DNA from: Euborellia annulipes
Lineage: Eukaryota > Arthropoda > Insecta > Dermaptera > Anisolabididae
NCBI GenBank assembly: GCA_023213315.1
Contig: JAKCPI010000901.1
Location: 248,001-312,000, forward strand
Reading direction: 5' to 3'
DNA length: 64,000 nucleotides
Shown: one piece after another, positions 56,061-64,000 of the stretch
Numbering within the stretch: position 1 is the stretch's first letter
Layout: each line of letters opens with the position of its first letter
Notes under the pieces: generated by a model
Database searches by the model: none
What the model saw: the letters and a program-made list of their open reading frames with translations, nothing else
Told to the model about the DNA's origin: nothing
Made by a program: the position numbers and the translations under genes

Positions 56061-56161
56061 GTAAAACTACTCATGTCAAAAATTGGATCGTGATTTCTGT
56101 GTCCAAATAAATCGGGAATGACTTCCCCAAAACGTTCTCATATATTCTTTTGGAATTTCGT

Positions 56162-56184
56162 CTGTGTGTGTGTGTGTGTGTGTG
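56162..56184. repeat. (TG)n microsatellite
   Basis: TGTGTGTGTGTGTGTGTGTG. Confidence 0.9.
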
Positions 56185-56232
56185 AACACGATTGCTTAAA
56201 AATACTAGCAGCCAGATCGATGAAATTCGGTA

Positions 56233-56309
56233 CAGTCAAATACCTTAACTTGAGACAAACGGAAAATTTTTGTCAAAAATTTTTTTTCCCAAGTTAAGGT
56301 ATTTGACTG
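56233..56309. mobile_element. 77-bp palindromic MITE, pogo-like, TA-flanked
   Basis: CAGTCAAATACCTTAACTTG and AAGTTAAGGTATTTGACTG are perfect inverted ends with TA on both sides (56231-56232, 56310-56311). The interior is also partly inverted. Confidence 0.85.
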
Positions 56310-56517
56310 TATATGCTCCTTACAATAAAATTGTAGATTTCTTTCAACTTTAAATACTTCACCTGGAAGTAGTACTTTACCTAAAAAGTTTTTTCAAAAA
56401 TTTTGAAATTTTCAATTTCATCTTATGATAAATTACTCTATTTTAAAAAGTTTTTATTTTTTGATATTTTTTTGAAAACTGAATAGTTTTTGAAATAATC
56501 AACGAAGAAAAAGACAT

Positions 56518-56519
<2 letters not shown>

Positions 56520-56553
<34 letters not shown>
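56520..56553. repeat. Poly(A) run, about 33 bases
   Basis: Uninterrupted A run. Confidence 0.9.
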
Positions 56554-56556
<3 letters not shown>

Positions 56557-56589
56557 TAAATATAAACAAATGAATTTGTTTATTATTTA

Positions 56590-56672
56590 TCAGTTATTTT
56601 TTAGATGCTGTTTAAAATGTGTATTTCCATTTTGAAGCACACTTTACTCTTGTACTTCATAGGAAAGATAGT
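56590..56672 (+). repeat. Repeat family A, short fragment
   Basis: CAGTTATTTTTTAGATGCTG to TTGTACTTCATAGGAAAGAT. Confidence 0.75.
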
Positions 56673-56883
56673 AGAGGCAACTTTTTCCGCAGTATAAAAA
56701 AAAATTATTTTTTTCAACCCACCTTATTATTTATAATATGTACTTCCGCCCTCCCCTACCACCTTTTGGATAAAAAAATATATTTTTAAACTATCAACTG
56801 TTGGCATATTATGTATATAGGAAAATTCAAAAAAAAATTAATTAATTAAAACACTAAGTTGATTTTTTATTATTACACTAACA

Positions 56884-56990
56884 TAAGTTTCAAAGAATTA
56901 TTAAAAATTTAAATTTTTTAACACCACATTAAGTGTTAAAAAATATAAGTTTTTAATAAATCTTTGAAACTTATAACTAGAGCTCAGATT
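56884..56990. repeat. Inverted repeat
   Basis: CATAAGTTTCAAAGAATTAT and AATAAATCTTTGAAACTTAT face each other, and TTTTTTAACAC / AGTGTTAAAAAA lie inside. Confidence 0.7.
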
Positions 56991-57042
56991 TTGCATATAA
57001 CATAATGCATGTTTTTTTTTCTTAATCAGTATCCTTCAAATT

Positions 57043-57088
57043 TTTTTCTCTACTATATTTAACATATATAGTCAAGAGAAAGTAAAAA
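57043..57088 (-). repeat. Repeat family A, terminal fragment
   Basis: TTTTCTCTACTATATTTAAC and AGTCAAGAGAAAGTAAAAA. A similar small piece is at 58610-58650. Confidence 0.5.
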
Positions 57089-57598
57089 ATTACAAGATTA
57101 AATTATTTTATGCTAGAAAGTAAAAAAAAAAAATGAATGCTTCCCGTCCATTTTTGCATTCCAGTGAGTTTTCAACCTTACATTAAAATTCATATTTTTT
57201 TAATTTATTATTTAAATAAATCTCAATCAATAATGATTCATTTTCTTAAAATTTTTCATCGAGAGGGGGGCATATAAAACTTGCAGTGTCTCATTATAAC
57301 CGGTGTAAACCGGTTTATAAGAAATCTATTTTGTAGGAGAGGTTTAAAAAAATTGAATATAGCAAAATGATTGAGGAAAATTTAAATTACTATTCTTGGA
57401 TTAATTAATATTATATTACTGAAAGGAGAGTCAATAATTTAAAAAATATTCTATAAAGTTTAACAAGTGTTAATCAGTAGAATATCTTGACTTATTTATT
57501 ATTAGTGATGGTTGAACATAAGAAATATTAATTTTAATTAGTAAAGCAGATCTTTCTTTGCCATCTGCTCTGTCATCTCTTATAATTATTTAACCTGT

Positions 57599-57620
57599 AA
57601 CACACACACACACACACCAC
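57599..57620. repeat. (AC)n microsatellite
   Basis: ACACACACACACACACACC. Confidence 0.85.
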
Positions 57621-57754
57621 ACAAGCACAATCTTAAAACCCTCTTCAATAAAAAATTAACCCGACAAAAATTTATTTAAAACATTATCGTTTAAGTACTT
57701 TTTATTTTACAAAAAATTTATTACAAAAATTGTTATCATCTAAAAAATACTAAA

Positions 57755-57940
57755 ACGCCCTTGACCCGTGGCTCAAAGAGAAGACACTTGCTTCTCGCGC
57801 CGGGATCCCGGGTTCGCTTCCCGTCCCAAGCGAGAAAAATGTATTTCATTTGATTTGACTACAAATCATTTGATACAAATAGGGATGGGGTCTAAATGGC
57901 CTTAGATGCCTAAAAAGACCTTATAAAAAGAATACTAAAC
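57755..57940 (+). repeat. SINE family C, best copy
   Basis: GACCCGTGGCTCAAAGAGAA (box A region), GGGTTCGCTTCCCG with box B at 57811-57821, then CCAAGCGAGAAAAATGTATT, ATAGGGATGGGGTCTAAATG and AAAAAGACCTTATAAAAAG. This copy defines the family. Confidence 0.8.
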
Positions 57941-57999
57941 GATTTTATAAACTTATGTCAAAATGTTAATATTTCTACAAATCTAGAAATTAATTGATT

Positions 58000-58490
58000 T
58001 ATGAATTTTCATCTAAATCAGAGTTTCCCAACTTTTTTAAGTTCACGGGTGCCGTTGGGAATAATTATGTCCCAGGATGGCGGCAAAAATGGGATGCCGC
58101 TTTTGTTTTTCGGTAGTACTAACCTTCAAAAGATATGTGTGAAAATTCATGACATTCGGTTCATTCGTTGTCGATTTATGGAAGGTCAAGTGAGGCTACA
58201 TTTATATTACCAAGACAATATGTTTTACAACAATGCACCGATCTACAAGTAGAACGATTTGCTATTCGAGTCAATTCCACACCCTCTATATTCACCAGAT
58301 CTGGCCCCAACTGACTTCTGATCTCAAAAAGATGCTCCAGAGAAGGAGTATAGCCTTTTGGAAGCCAAAGAAAAATCGTTCTTATATAAGAAAATTTAGA
58401 AAAACGTTGGAATGATTGTATTCCAATGAAAGGCGACTTTGTTGATGAATAAAGTCCAATTTTGAAAAAAAAAAAAAAAAAAAAAAAAAA
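58000..58490 (+). pseudogene. Mariner transposase remnant, C-terminal part
   Basis: Around 58262-58318 one frame reads LFESIPHPLYSPDLAPTDF, the mariner catalytic-domain signature (P-x-Y-S-P-D-L-A-P-x-D-x). Around 58390-58450 another frame reads EKRWNDCIPMKGDFVDE, the usual mariner C-terminus (W..CI...G.YV). QDN and NNAP near 58213-58245 recall the HDNA.. motif. Frames shift several times and stops interrupt it, so it is dead. GAATAAAGTCCAATTTTG and a long A run follow. Confidence 0.75.
58467..58490. repeat. Poly(A) run after the mariner remnant
   Basis: About 25 A directly after AATAAAGTCCAATTTTG. Confidence 0.85.
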
Positions 58491-58499
58491 ACAATTGAT

Positions 58500-60214
58500 T
58501 TTACTGGTTAGTCCCCGGACTTAATAATTTATGTGTTATAAAAGCTCTTTTGAGTTCATATTTTGCGCGACTCATTTTTTTGGAATTAAGAAAAAAATGA
58601 CACGATCTCAATTTTCTCTAACATATATGTATAGGTAAGAGAAATTAATAAACCTTACCATATGATTGTTATTGACTTAATTATTTTTGTTTTTGTTTAA
58701 TTTTTATTTGTTCGGATATCTATCCATTGCGGGACGTCTCTAATTACATAACCTTGTGATAAAAATGTTATTGTGGTGTGTATAATGGATGAAAAAAAAT
58801 GAAGTTTAATTTGCATTTTTATGTTTTATCCATCTTAACTATGATAATTTTACATAGAGAGAATAAAATTGATTGTCTAATAGGTCAGTGACCTCGAGGT
58901 CAATAGGAAAATCCTTGATAATACCGAATTTGCAAATGATAAATGCTATTTTGTACTACTTGCATATATTCCTCATAAATTTATTAAACAAAAATTATCC
59001 ATTTAGATAATTTGGCAAGTGTACAATCAGAAATTGGCCTTAAATTTGTTTGAAAATCAAGCGCTCGTTTTTTTCCATAAAATGAATTAATTTTAGAAAT
59101 AAAAAGTGAAAAATAATTTTTCCTGTTAATATATACACTAAAAGGTAAATTTCGCTTAGGGTGCTGAAAGACTTCACAGGGGGTTTCTGTCTCATTTCTA
59201 ACGGTACTTTTTTGTCCACTACCTGCAAGGTAAGCTAAGTGTACTCAACTTGCTTCCCTGCATTCCAACACCAAATTTCCCCTTCAACCCCTCACCGACT
59301 TTAAAAAAAAAATTCTTTCTTAAGTAGCCCAGCGTAATAAATTTGTGTATTGTTTTTATCTCCGGCTTTCACTTTTGATGACATTTTTTTTTTTTCAATT
59401 TTTTTTATTAATATCACAATTGTTAGTTTATTTTGGATAGAAAATTATAATCTTTCGAGTCATAAGCGGAGTCGGAGTCAGAAAAATTTTAAAAAATCGA
59501 AAATTAAAAAAAATAAATAGATTAATCGCGCTACCAAATACGCCAAGCCCGAAGGCGCACCTATTCTTTCATATTTATGAAATCATAATTATTATGTACG
59601 AACCTGGGACTTAAATATAAATGTAATTTAAGTTTCAATCTCCAATCTGAGTAGAAATTAGAGACAATCCCCTAAAGGGGTATTTTAATTCTACCTAAGG
59701 ATTTTTTTCCCCAAAACTTCGATACCAATTTGTTACTTTGCCTTTTGGCTTTAACATCAGTCCGAACGAGAAAAATTTATTTCATTTGAAAATCTCACAA
59801 AAAACCTAATAAAAAATTATCAAAAAATTTTATTTCATATTCTTAGAATTTATTTTAAACCCGATTCAAATTGGTATAAATTTTCTTTTTAAACACCCCC
59901 ATTTGGTGTATTAAAAAAATTTTATAATTGCGATAAAATAAAAAAAAAAAATTTTTTTGAATTATTTTTTTTTTGGAAGCGCACAGGGCTTCTATAAATT
60001 TGTTAAATTAACTAAATCTGTAGTTTTTTTTCTTGGTCAACTCACAAGGTGGATAAAACAAAATTTTTTTAAAAATTCAGAGCATTTTTTGGATAATTGG
60101 CTTAACAAATCTGCGCAAATTTCAACTTGTTTCAGCTATCAACTTTCGTCTTCAGAACCAATTAAATTACAATTGATGATGTATAAAAATTGCATATAGC
60201 CTGGTTTTAAATTA
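58500..60214. other. A+T-rich intronic DNA, no gene seen
   Basis: Short ORFs at 59040-59228 and 59957-60199 have no recognisable similarity. A small GC-richer piece at 59525-59565 (CGCCAAGCCCGAAGGCGC) resembles the start of family K reversed. Confidence 0.45.
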
Positions 60215-60475
60215 TTATATTAATTAAATCTCTTCACTAATTATCTTCTATTATAAAATAAAACAAAATAAATTTTTTTTAAATAATTTTTATTTTGCTT
60301 TCTCAATTATAAGATAATTAGTGAAGAGGTAAATTAACTTAAAAACTATATCTGTTGTAGTTTAATTGGCCCTGAAAAAGGCAATTGATTTTTCCGAAAC
60401 AAGGGAAATTTTGCGTTTAGAATGTAATCACTTCTGATGATGACAAGGAATTGTCGAAATACGTATTAAGTGTTA
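60215..60475. mobile_element. Inverted repeat followed by hammerhead-like motif
   Basis: TCTCTTCACTAATTATCTT and AAGATAATTAGTGAAGAG form arms at 60228-60330. Then CTGAAAAAGG..CCGAAACAAGG (eroded) and the well-formed site at 60429-60472. Confidence 0.6.
60429..60472 (+). other. Hammerhead-like motif (five-bp stems I and II, long stem III)
   Basis: CACTT (60429-60433) pairs with AAGTG (60468-60472). CTGATGA, an extra T, GACAA-GGAA-TTGTC, GAA, self-complementary ATACGTAT, T. All hammerhead core bases are present apart from the added T. Confidence 0.45.
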
Positions 60476-61228
60476 ATTTTTTAATTAATAAAACCTTTGA
60501 AACAAATAACCTAGTGTTTAATTTGTATATTTAATTTTAATTTACAAAATGTTTCAACGAAAACCAACGGTCGAAAGTTTAAATCTTAAAATTTAATAAT
60601 GTCATTGTCTCATATATAATAATTTTATAAAATTGTGTTAATTTCCATGGAGCAATTCACAATTTTTACACAACTCAATGAAATACTAATCATAATTAAG
60701 TTAGTTAATTATATTCTTCAATATTATAGTTTGGCACAAATTTGTTTTCTTTTCTTACAAACCTTTGAACTGAGCTATATTTCTCTATTTATTTTTTGAA
60801 TTTTAGTTAATTATGGCTTTAAACTTACATGCAAATTGTTTATATAAATAAATATTCCATTTTGAAATTAACATTTTTTTTCACGGTCATATAAGAAAAA
60901 CGGTTTTTGCAATCAACTGGCCGATTATGATTTGCCCGATATTTCATTCAAATATTTTGATTCCGAACAAGAGTTACCCTAGTTAAGACTACCCTATTCC
61001 ATCCGACTTTGAAAAATTGTAATTTTATTTCTTAATATATTCAATATTAGCAGAATTTTTTTATGTAAATAAAATATATTAGGCCTAATAAAATAATCGT
61101 ATTGAGGGCCGTCTAATTTACAGGAAGGTGAAGAAAATAGACTTAATTCTGCCCAAAATTATTTATTTCCTTTGTCAAAGTTTTGGGGACTATACGTCGC
61201 CCATCATATAAAGTTTTGTTGTAATGTT
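60476..61228. other. A+T-rich intronic DNA, no gene seen
   Basis: Nothing recognised. Confidence 0.5.
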
Positions 61229-61437
61229 CAGTGGCGTCATTTGGGGAGGGCAGAGGAGCATCCCCCAAGGGCTCTGACTTTTATAAAATATATCGACGAA
61301 TATATAAACTGTACAAAATTAAACAATTAATTAAAATAAATATCTTTTGGTCAAATTTGAGTATCTATTTGTAAGTGAATTTTAAGAAAAAAAAAAAATG
61401 TTTGCCCCCCAAAAAAAAAGTTGCAATGACGCCATTG
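61229..61437. mobile_element. hAT-like MITE
   Basis: CAGTGGCGTCATTTGGGGAG and GTTGCAATGACGCCATTG are inverted ends. Flanking duplication is not convincing. The interior has a CCCC(A)n stretch. Confidence 0.65.
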
Positions 61438-61689
61438 GTTAGTTGTATTTTAAGGATGGGTTTGGGGAGGGGGGAAACCCAAAATAAAAAAAAAAATTTG
61501 GGGAAAAAAATTTTCTTTACCTTCCTGTAAATAAAGAAATTTATTACGACCTGCTTAGAGGCACCAGTCCTCTCTCGGGGACTAGGTCCAATAAACACAA
61601 AACAAATTCAAATACAATAACAACAAATAAAATAAAACCAAAGGAAAAAAGCGAGGTGAATAACTGAATATGTAGCTGGATAAATAAAA

Positions 61690-62205
61690 GGCTAAGCAGC
61701 TATGATTATTTATTTATTACCTTAGAACCCACAGCGACGTTTCGGCCGACTAAACGGCCATCTTCATGGTTATAATGGAGTACACAAAGACATTACATCA
61801 AGAGGTTATAAAAAAAAATTTCAAGACATTAAGATATAAATATAAAGATTCAGTTAATAGAAACCGTCTTATCTTCTTTGATAGACATTTTATAAAATTA
61901 AATAACTACCTATCAGGTATATTAAGTACATTTAGCATCCAGTCAAATTCAATATAAAATTTTTATTTCAATTATGAGGCTTATATACTTTGCTAACATT
62001 TTAATGTTTTTTTTTTTTTTTAATATTTGTGAATTAATATACCTGATAGATCGTTATTCAATTTTATAAAATGTCTATCAAAGAACATAAGAGGATTTCT
62101 ATTGACTGAACCCTAGGTAACTACTGTATATTTCTATCTTAATGTCTTGAAATTATTTTTTATAGCCTCTTGATGTTATGTCTTAGCATACTCGATCGAT
62201 GTGGG
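61690..62205. mobile_element. Foldback element with hammerhead-like motif in the left arm
   Basis: Arms 61790-61930 and 62030-62190: ACATTACATCAAGAGGTTAT / ATAGCCTCTTGATGTTATGT, TTTGATAGACATTTTATAAA / reverse, and ACCTATCAGGTATATTAAG / reverse. The left end carries the minus-strand GAAGA-T-GGCCG..CGGCC-GAAACGTCG site. The right end runs into a hAT MITE. Confidence 0.8.
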
Positions 62206-62212
62206 TTCGAAG

Positions 62213-62469
62213 CAGGGCAGGATTTTAGAGTATGCCGCCTATAGGCTAAACTCCATTTGCCGCCCCATCTATAGTTAATATTTGCTTATTACATTTGTTT
62301 ATACAACAAAAGGATAATAGACGACAATGGTGTTTTCATCTTTTTTCTTTTTCTTAAATACTATTAAAGTCTGAAATACTTCATTTTAATTTTTGAATAA
62401 ATTGCCGCCCCTGAATTTGTTGCCGCTCTAGGCTGCAGCCTTTTTAGCCTATTTAGAAATACAGCCCTG
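62213..62469. mobile_element. hAT-type MITE with perfect 8-bp duplication
   Basis: CAGGGCAGGATTTTAGAG ... AATACAGCCCTG with GTTCGAAG at 62205-62212 and 62470-62477. The interior has GCCGCC(TA/CC) blocks like the element at 13031. Confidence 0.85.
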
Positions 62470-62624
62470 GTTCGAAGGCAATAAAGAATTTTTTTTTAGA
62501 TAGCCCCTGGGGGTGTTGTTCGGGATCTATCCCCATATTGATGACACTAAACAGTAATAACTTAAACATCTTTAAAGATTATTTATTTATTTTTATAAAT
62601 TGTTATGAACTAAATTATGAAATT

Positions 62625-62830
62625 TAATCATCTTCTTCTGCCCTCGCCTTATTCCCGCGGACCTCACTCTTTCCCTCCAACCCTACCATGCGTTTTGCGA
62701 CCGGAAGAAATAGAACAGGCCCGTCGCACGATCTGACGCTTGTTGAAAAGAGGAACATACAACAAAGAACATAAGGTCTGTCTGTCCCAGCTCAGATAGC
62801 TCGTGGTCGCCATTCACATACCCACAAGCG
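62625..62830 (-). repeat. Repeat family B, reverse copy
   Basis: TTCTTCTGCCCTCGCC, ACTCTTTCCCTCCAACCC, GTTTTGCGACCGGAAG, CCCGTCGCACGATCTGACGC and GCTCGTGGTCGCCATTCAC. Subfamily as at 33524. Confidence 0.8.
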
Positions 62831-62979
62831 AAAATTATGAAATTTAATAATTTTCAAAATAACAAAATTGAAAGAATTTTTTATTTTTAATGATTATTTT
62901 TCTTTGCTAGTTAAAGACTAGCTGAGGGGAATCTTCTCAAAAATAACAAGAAACGAGTGAATTTGACAAATTTTTTTTA

Positions 62980-63128
62980 CTTGTTTGAGTTCTTTTTCGG
63001 CATCTGAGGCCATTTAGACACGTCCCTATTTATTTCCATTGAAATAATTTTTTTCGCCATGCGAACCCCCAAACTGTGCCACCAGAGGCTTTTATGCTCT
63101 TCCTCTGAGTCATTTGACAAATTAAATA
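62980..63128 (-). repeat. SINE family C, partial
   Basis: GAGTTCTTTTTCGGCATCTG, GAGGCCATTTAGACACGTCC, CCATGCGAACCCCC and CTTCCTCTGAGTCA. Confidence 0.65.
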
Positions 63129-63281
63129 AAATAATTTGTTTCTGATTAAGAAATATTAATTAAAAAGGTAAAAGAATTTAACTCAAGATATTATATTAAA
63201 CGAAAACATGCTTAAGCCATTTAAGATTTATCATATTTTTTATAAAATACTAATATATATTTATTATTTCTTCTGTTTTAG

Positions 63282-63510
63282 AAAGCCGAATTGACACAAC
63301 TTTTACGTCGCCACATCGTTTTAGGCTTCACTTCAATGTGTCATCCATTCCTAATACTGAAGTTCTTCAGGCTGCGGAACTTTATCTCCATTTAGATTCT
63401 TGCCAGATTCCACCGAGAGGTCGTTATGCCCGGGTCCTCGTCTATGATATCTTAAGACCTGGCCGCAGAAGCCTTCGACGGCCTCCTATTATGCGGCTCA
63501 TCGACTCCAG
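63282..63510 (+). CDS. dpp: Dpp/BMP2/4-type ligand, second coding exon (prodomain)
   Basis: Continues the reading frame after the 19 kb intron. The last base of the first exon plus AA here makes Glu96, restoring the family motif SFFHEES. Then follow 75 codons with no stop. Visible prodomain elements are RFRLHFNVSSIPNTEVL (family core F-N-[LV]-S-S-I-P) at residues 108-125, with N114 a conserved glycosylation site, then AAELYLHLD, the strand ARVLVYDILRP and the end RRPPIMRLIDS at residues 162-171. These correspond to the AEL and YE[IV]L..P strands of the TGF-beta propeptide. The acceptor is TTCTGTTTTAG|AA (AG at 63280-63281) with a good pyrimidine tract. The donor is TCCAG|GTGATG at 63511, leaving phase 2. 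The mature cysteine-knot domain and the furin site must lie in later exons to the right. Cys136 in the prodomain is unpaired in the visible part. Confidence 0.92.
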
Positions 63511-64000
63511 GTGATGAATCTAAAAAAAAAAAAAATAAATAAATAAAAAACTTCAGAACTTAATTATTTTATAGAATAAGAGAAATTATAAATGTCGGCA
63601 TATATCAAAGTCTAAAAGTTCTTAAAGAATTATCATACCTATACAAAGGAAACTCAGAGTAACAAAAGCCAATTCTATTTATGATAATTTCAATAAGTAA
63701 AAATATAGACAACTTTTCCTCTCTTCAGAGACAATTCTATACTTTGGTTTTTTTATTAATTACATAAAAAAAAAAAAAAAAAAAACATTACAAAAGGATT
63801 AATAAATTTTCAAAAAGTTCCTTTCCTATTAGTAGGACGTATCGTTAATAATTTTCAAGATAACAAAATTAAAATAATTTTTCACTTTCTCTTACCTCTA
63901 TATATGTTAATATATATAGAGAGAAAGTATTGGATTCATGTCAAAAATTCGATTTCGAGATTTTGATAGATATACACGTTTTGAGGTTCCCAGAATCCAA
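63511..64000 (+). other. Start of the next dpp intron
   Basis: Begins GTGATGAATC. AT-rich with a poly(A) at 63766-63785, then a family A copy to the window edge. Confidence 0.7.
63882..64000 (+). repeat. Repeat family A, cut by window end
   Basis: CACTTTCTCTTACCTCTATA, GAGAGAAAGTATTGGATTC and CACGTTTTGAGGTTCCC. Confidence 0.85.

Larger units (their letters stand above)
44295..63281 (+). other. Intron between the two dpp coding exons (18,987 bp, phase 1)
   Basis: Bounded by GTTAGC at 44295 and TTTTAG ending at 63281. Splicing joins two BMP2/4 prodomain segments exactly in frame. BMP2/4 genes commonly have an intron at this place after the F-H-E motif, so the position is probably ancestral. 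The intron is filled with foldback elements, repeat-A copies, SINEs, a minisatellite and a mariner remnant, with a few single-copy-looking islands (47760-48130, 54475-54670) that could hold enhancers. Confidence 0.85.

Overview
The window is A+T-rich (about three quarters A+T by eye) animal genomic DNA. It holds part of one recognisable gene in a dense field of non-autonomous mobile elements. The gene is on the + strand and is a decapentaplegic / BMP2/4-type TGF-beta ligand. One coding exon (ATG at 44009, donor after 44294) encodes the signal peptide and start of the prodomain. A second exon (63282-63510) continues the prodomain. They are separated by a ~19 kb phase-1 intron, and the mature growth-factor domain lies beyond the right edge. 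The ligand, the large introns and the repeat types (mariner, hAT, foldback and tRNA-derived elements) fit an arthropod, but I cannot name the order. A GC-richer, CpG-containing block at 23.46-23.84 kb with initiator-like motifs and a good splice donor is a candidate 5' non-coding first exon.

Layout. 1-23 kb: intergenic DNA or upstream region, almost all repeats: copies of a ~600-bp element with hairpin ends (family A), GC-rich ~210-bp elements (family B), tRNA-like SINEs (family C), TA-flanked MITEs (families D and E), long foldback elements, hAT-type MITEs with 8-bp target duplications, and an inverted pair of transposase N-termini. 23.4-25.8 kb: single-copy-looking, GC-richer sequence with the candidate promoter. 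26-43.9 kb: more repeats, including a LINE reverse-transcriptase remnant. 44.0-44.3 kb: first coding exon. 44.3-63.3 kb: intron with foldbacks, a 650-bp palindrome with a SINE in each arm, a GC-rich ~108-bp minisatellite, a mariner remnant and a few single-copy islands that could be regulatory. 63.28-63.51 kb: second coding exon, then the next intron.

The observation I rate highest is a shared sequence grammar in about ten otherwise different foldback elements: CTGANGA, one extra base, a hairpin, GAAA, a short self-complementary segment, and in the best cases a flanking helix. This closely resembles the hammerhead ribozyme core, which is known from Penelope-like retroelements, but every copy has one extra base before stem II. 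Several nested insertions preserve exact target-site evidence, so the order of transposition can be read directly.

Most open reading frames of 60-119 codons here fall inside repeats or A+T-rich DNA and do not look like genes. No rRNA gene, intact functional tRNA gene or CRISPR array was seen.
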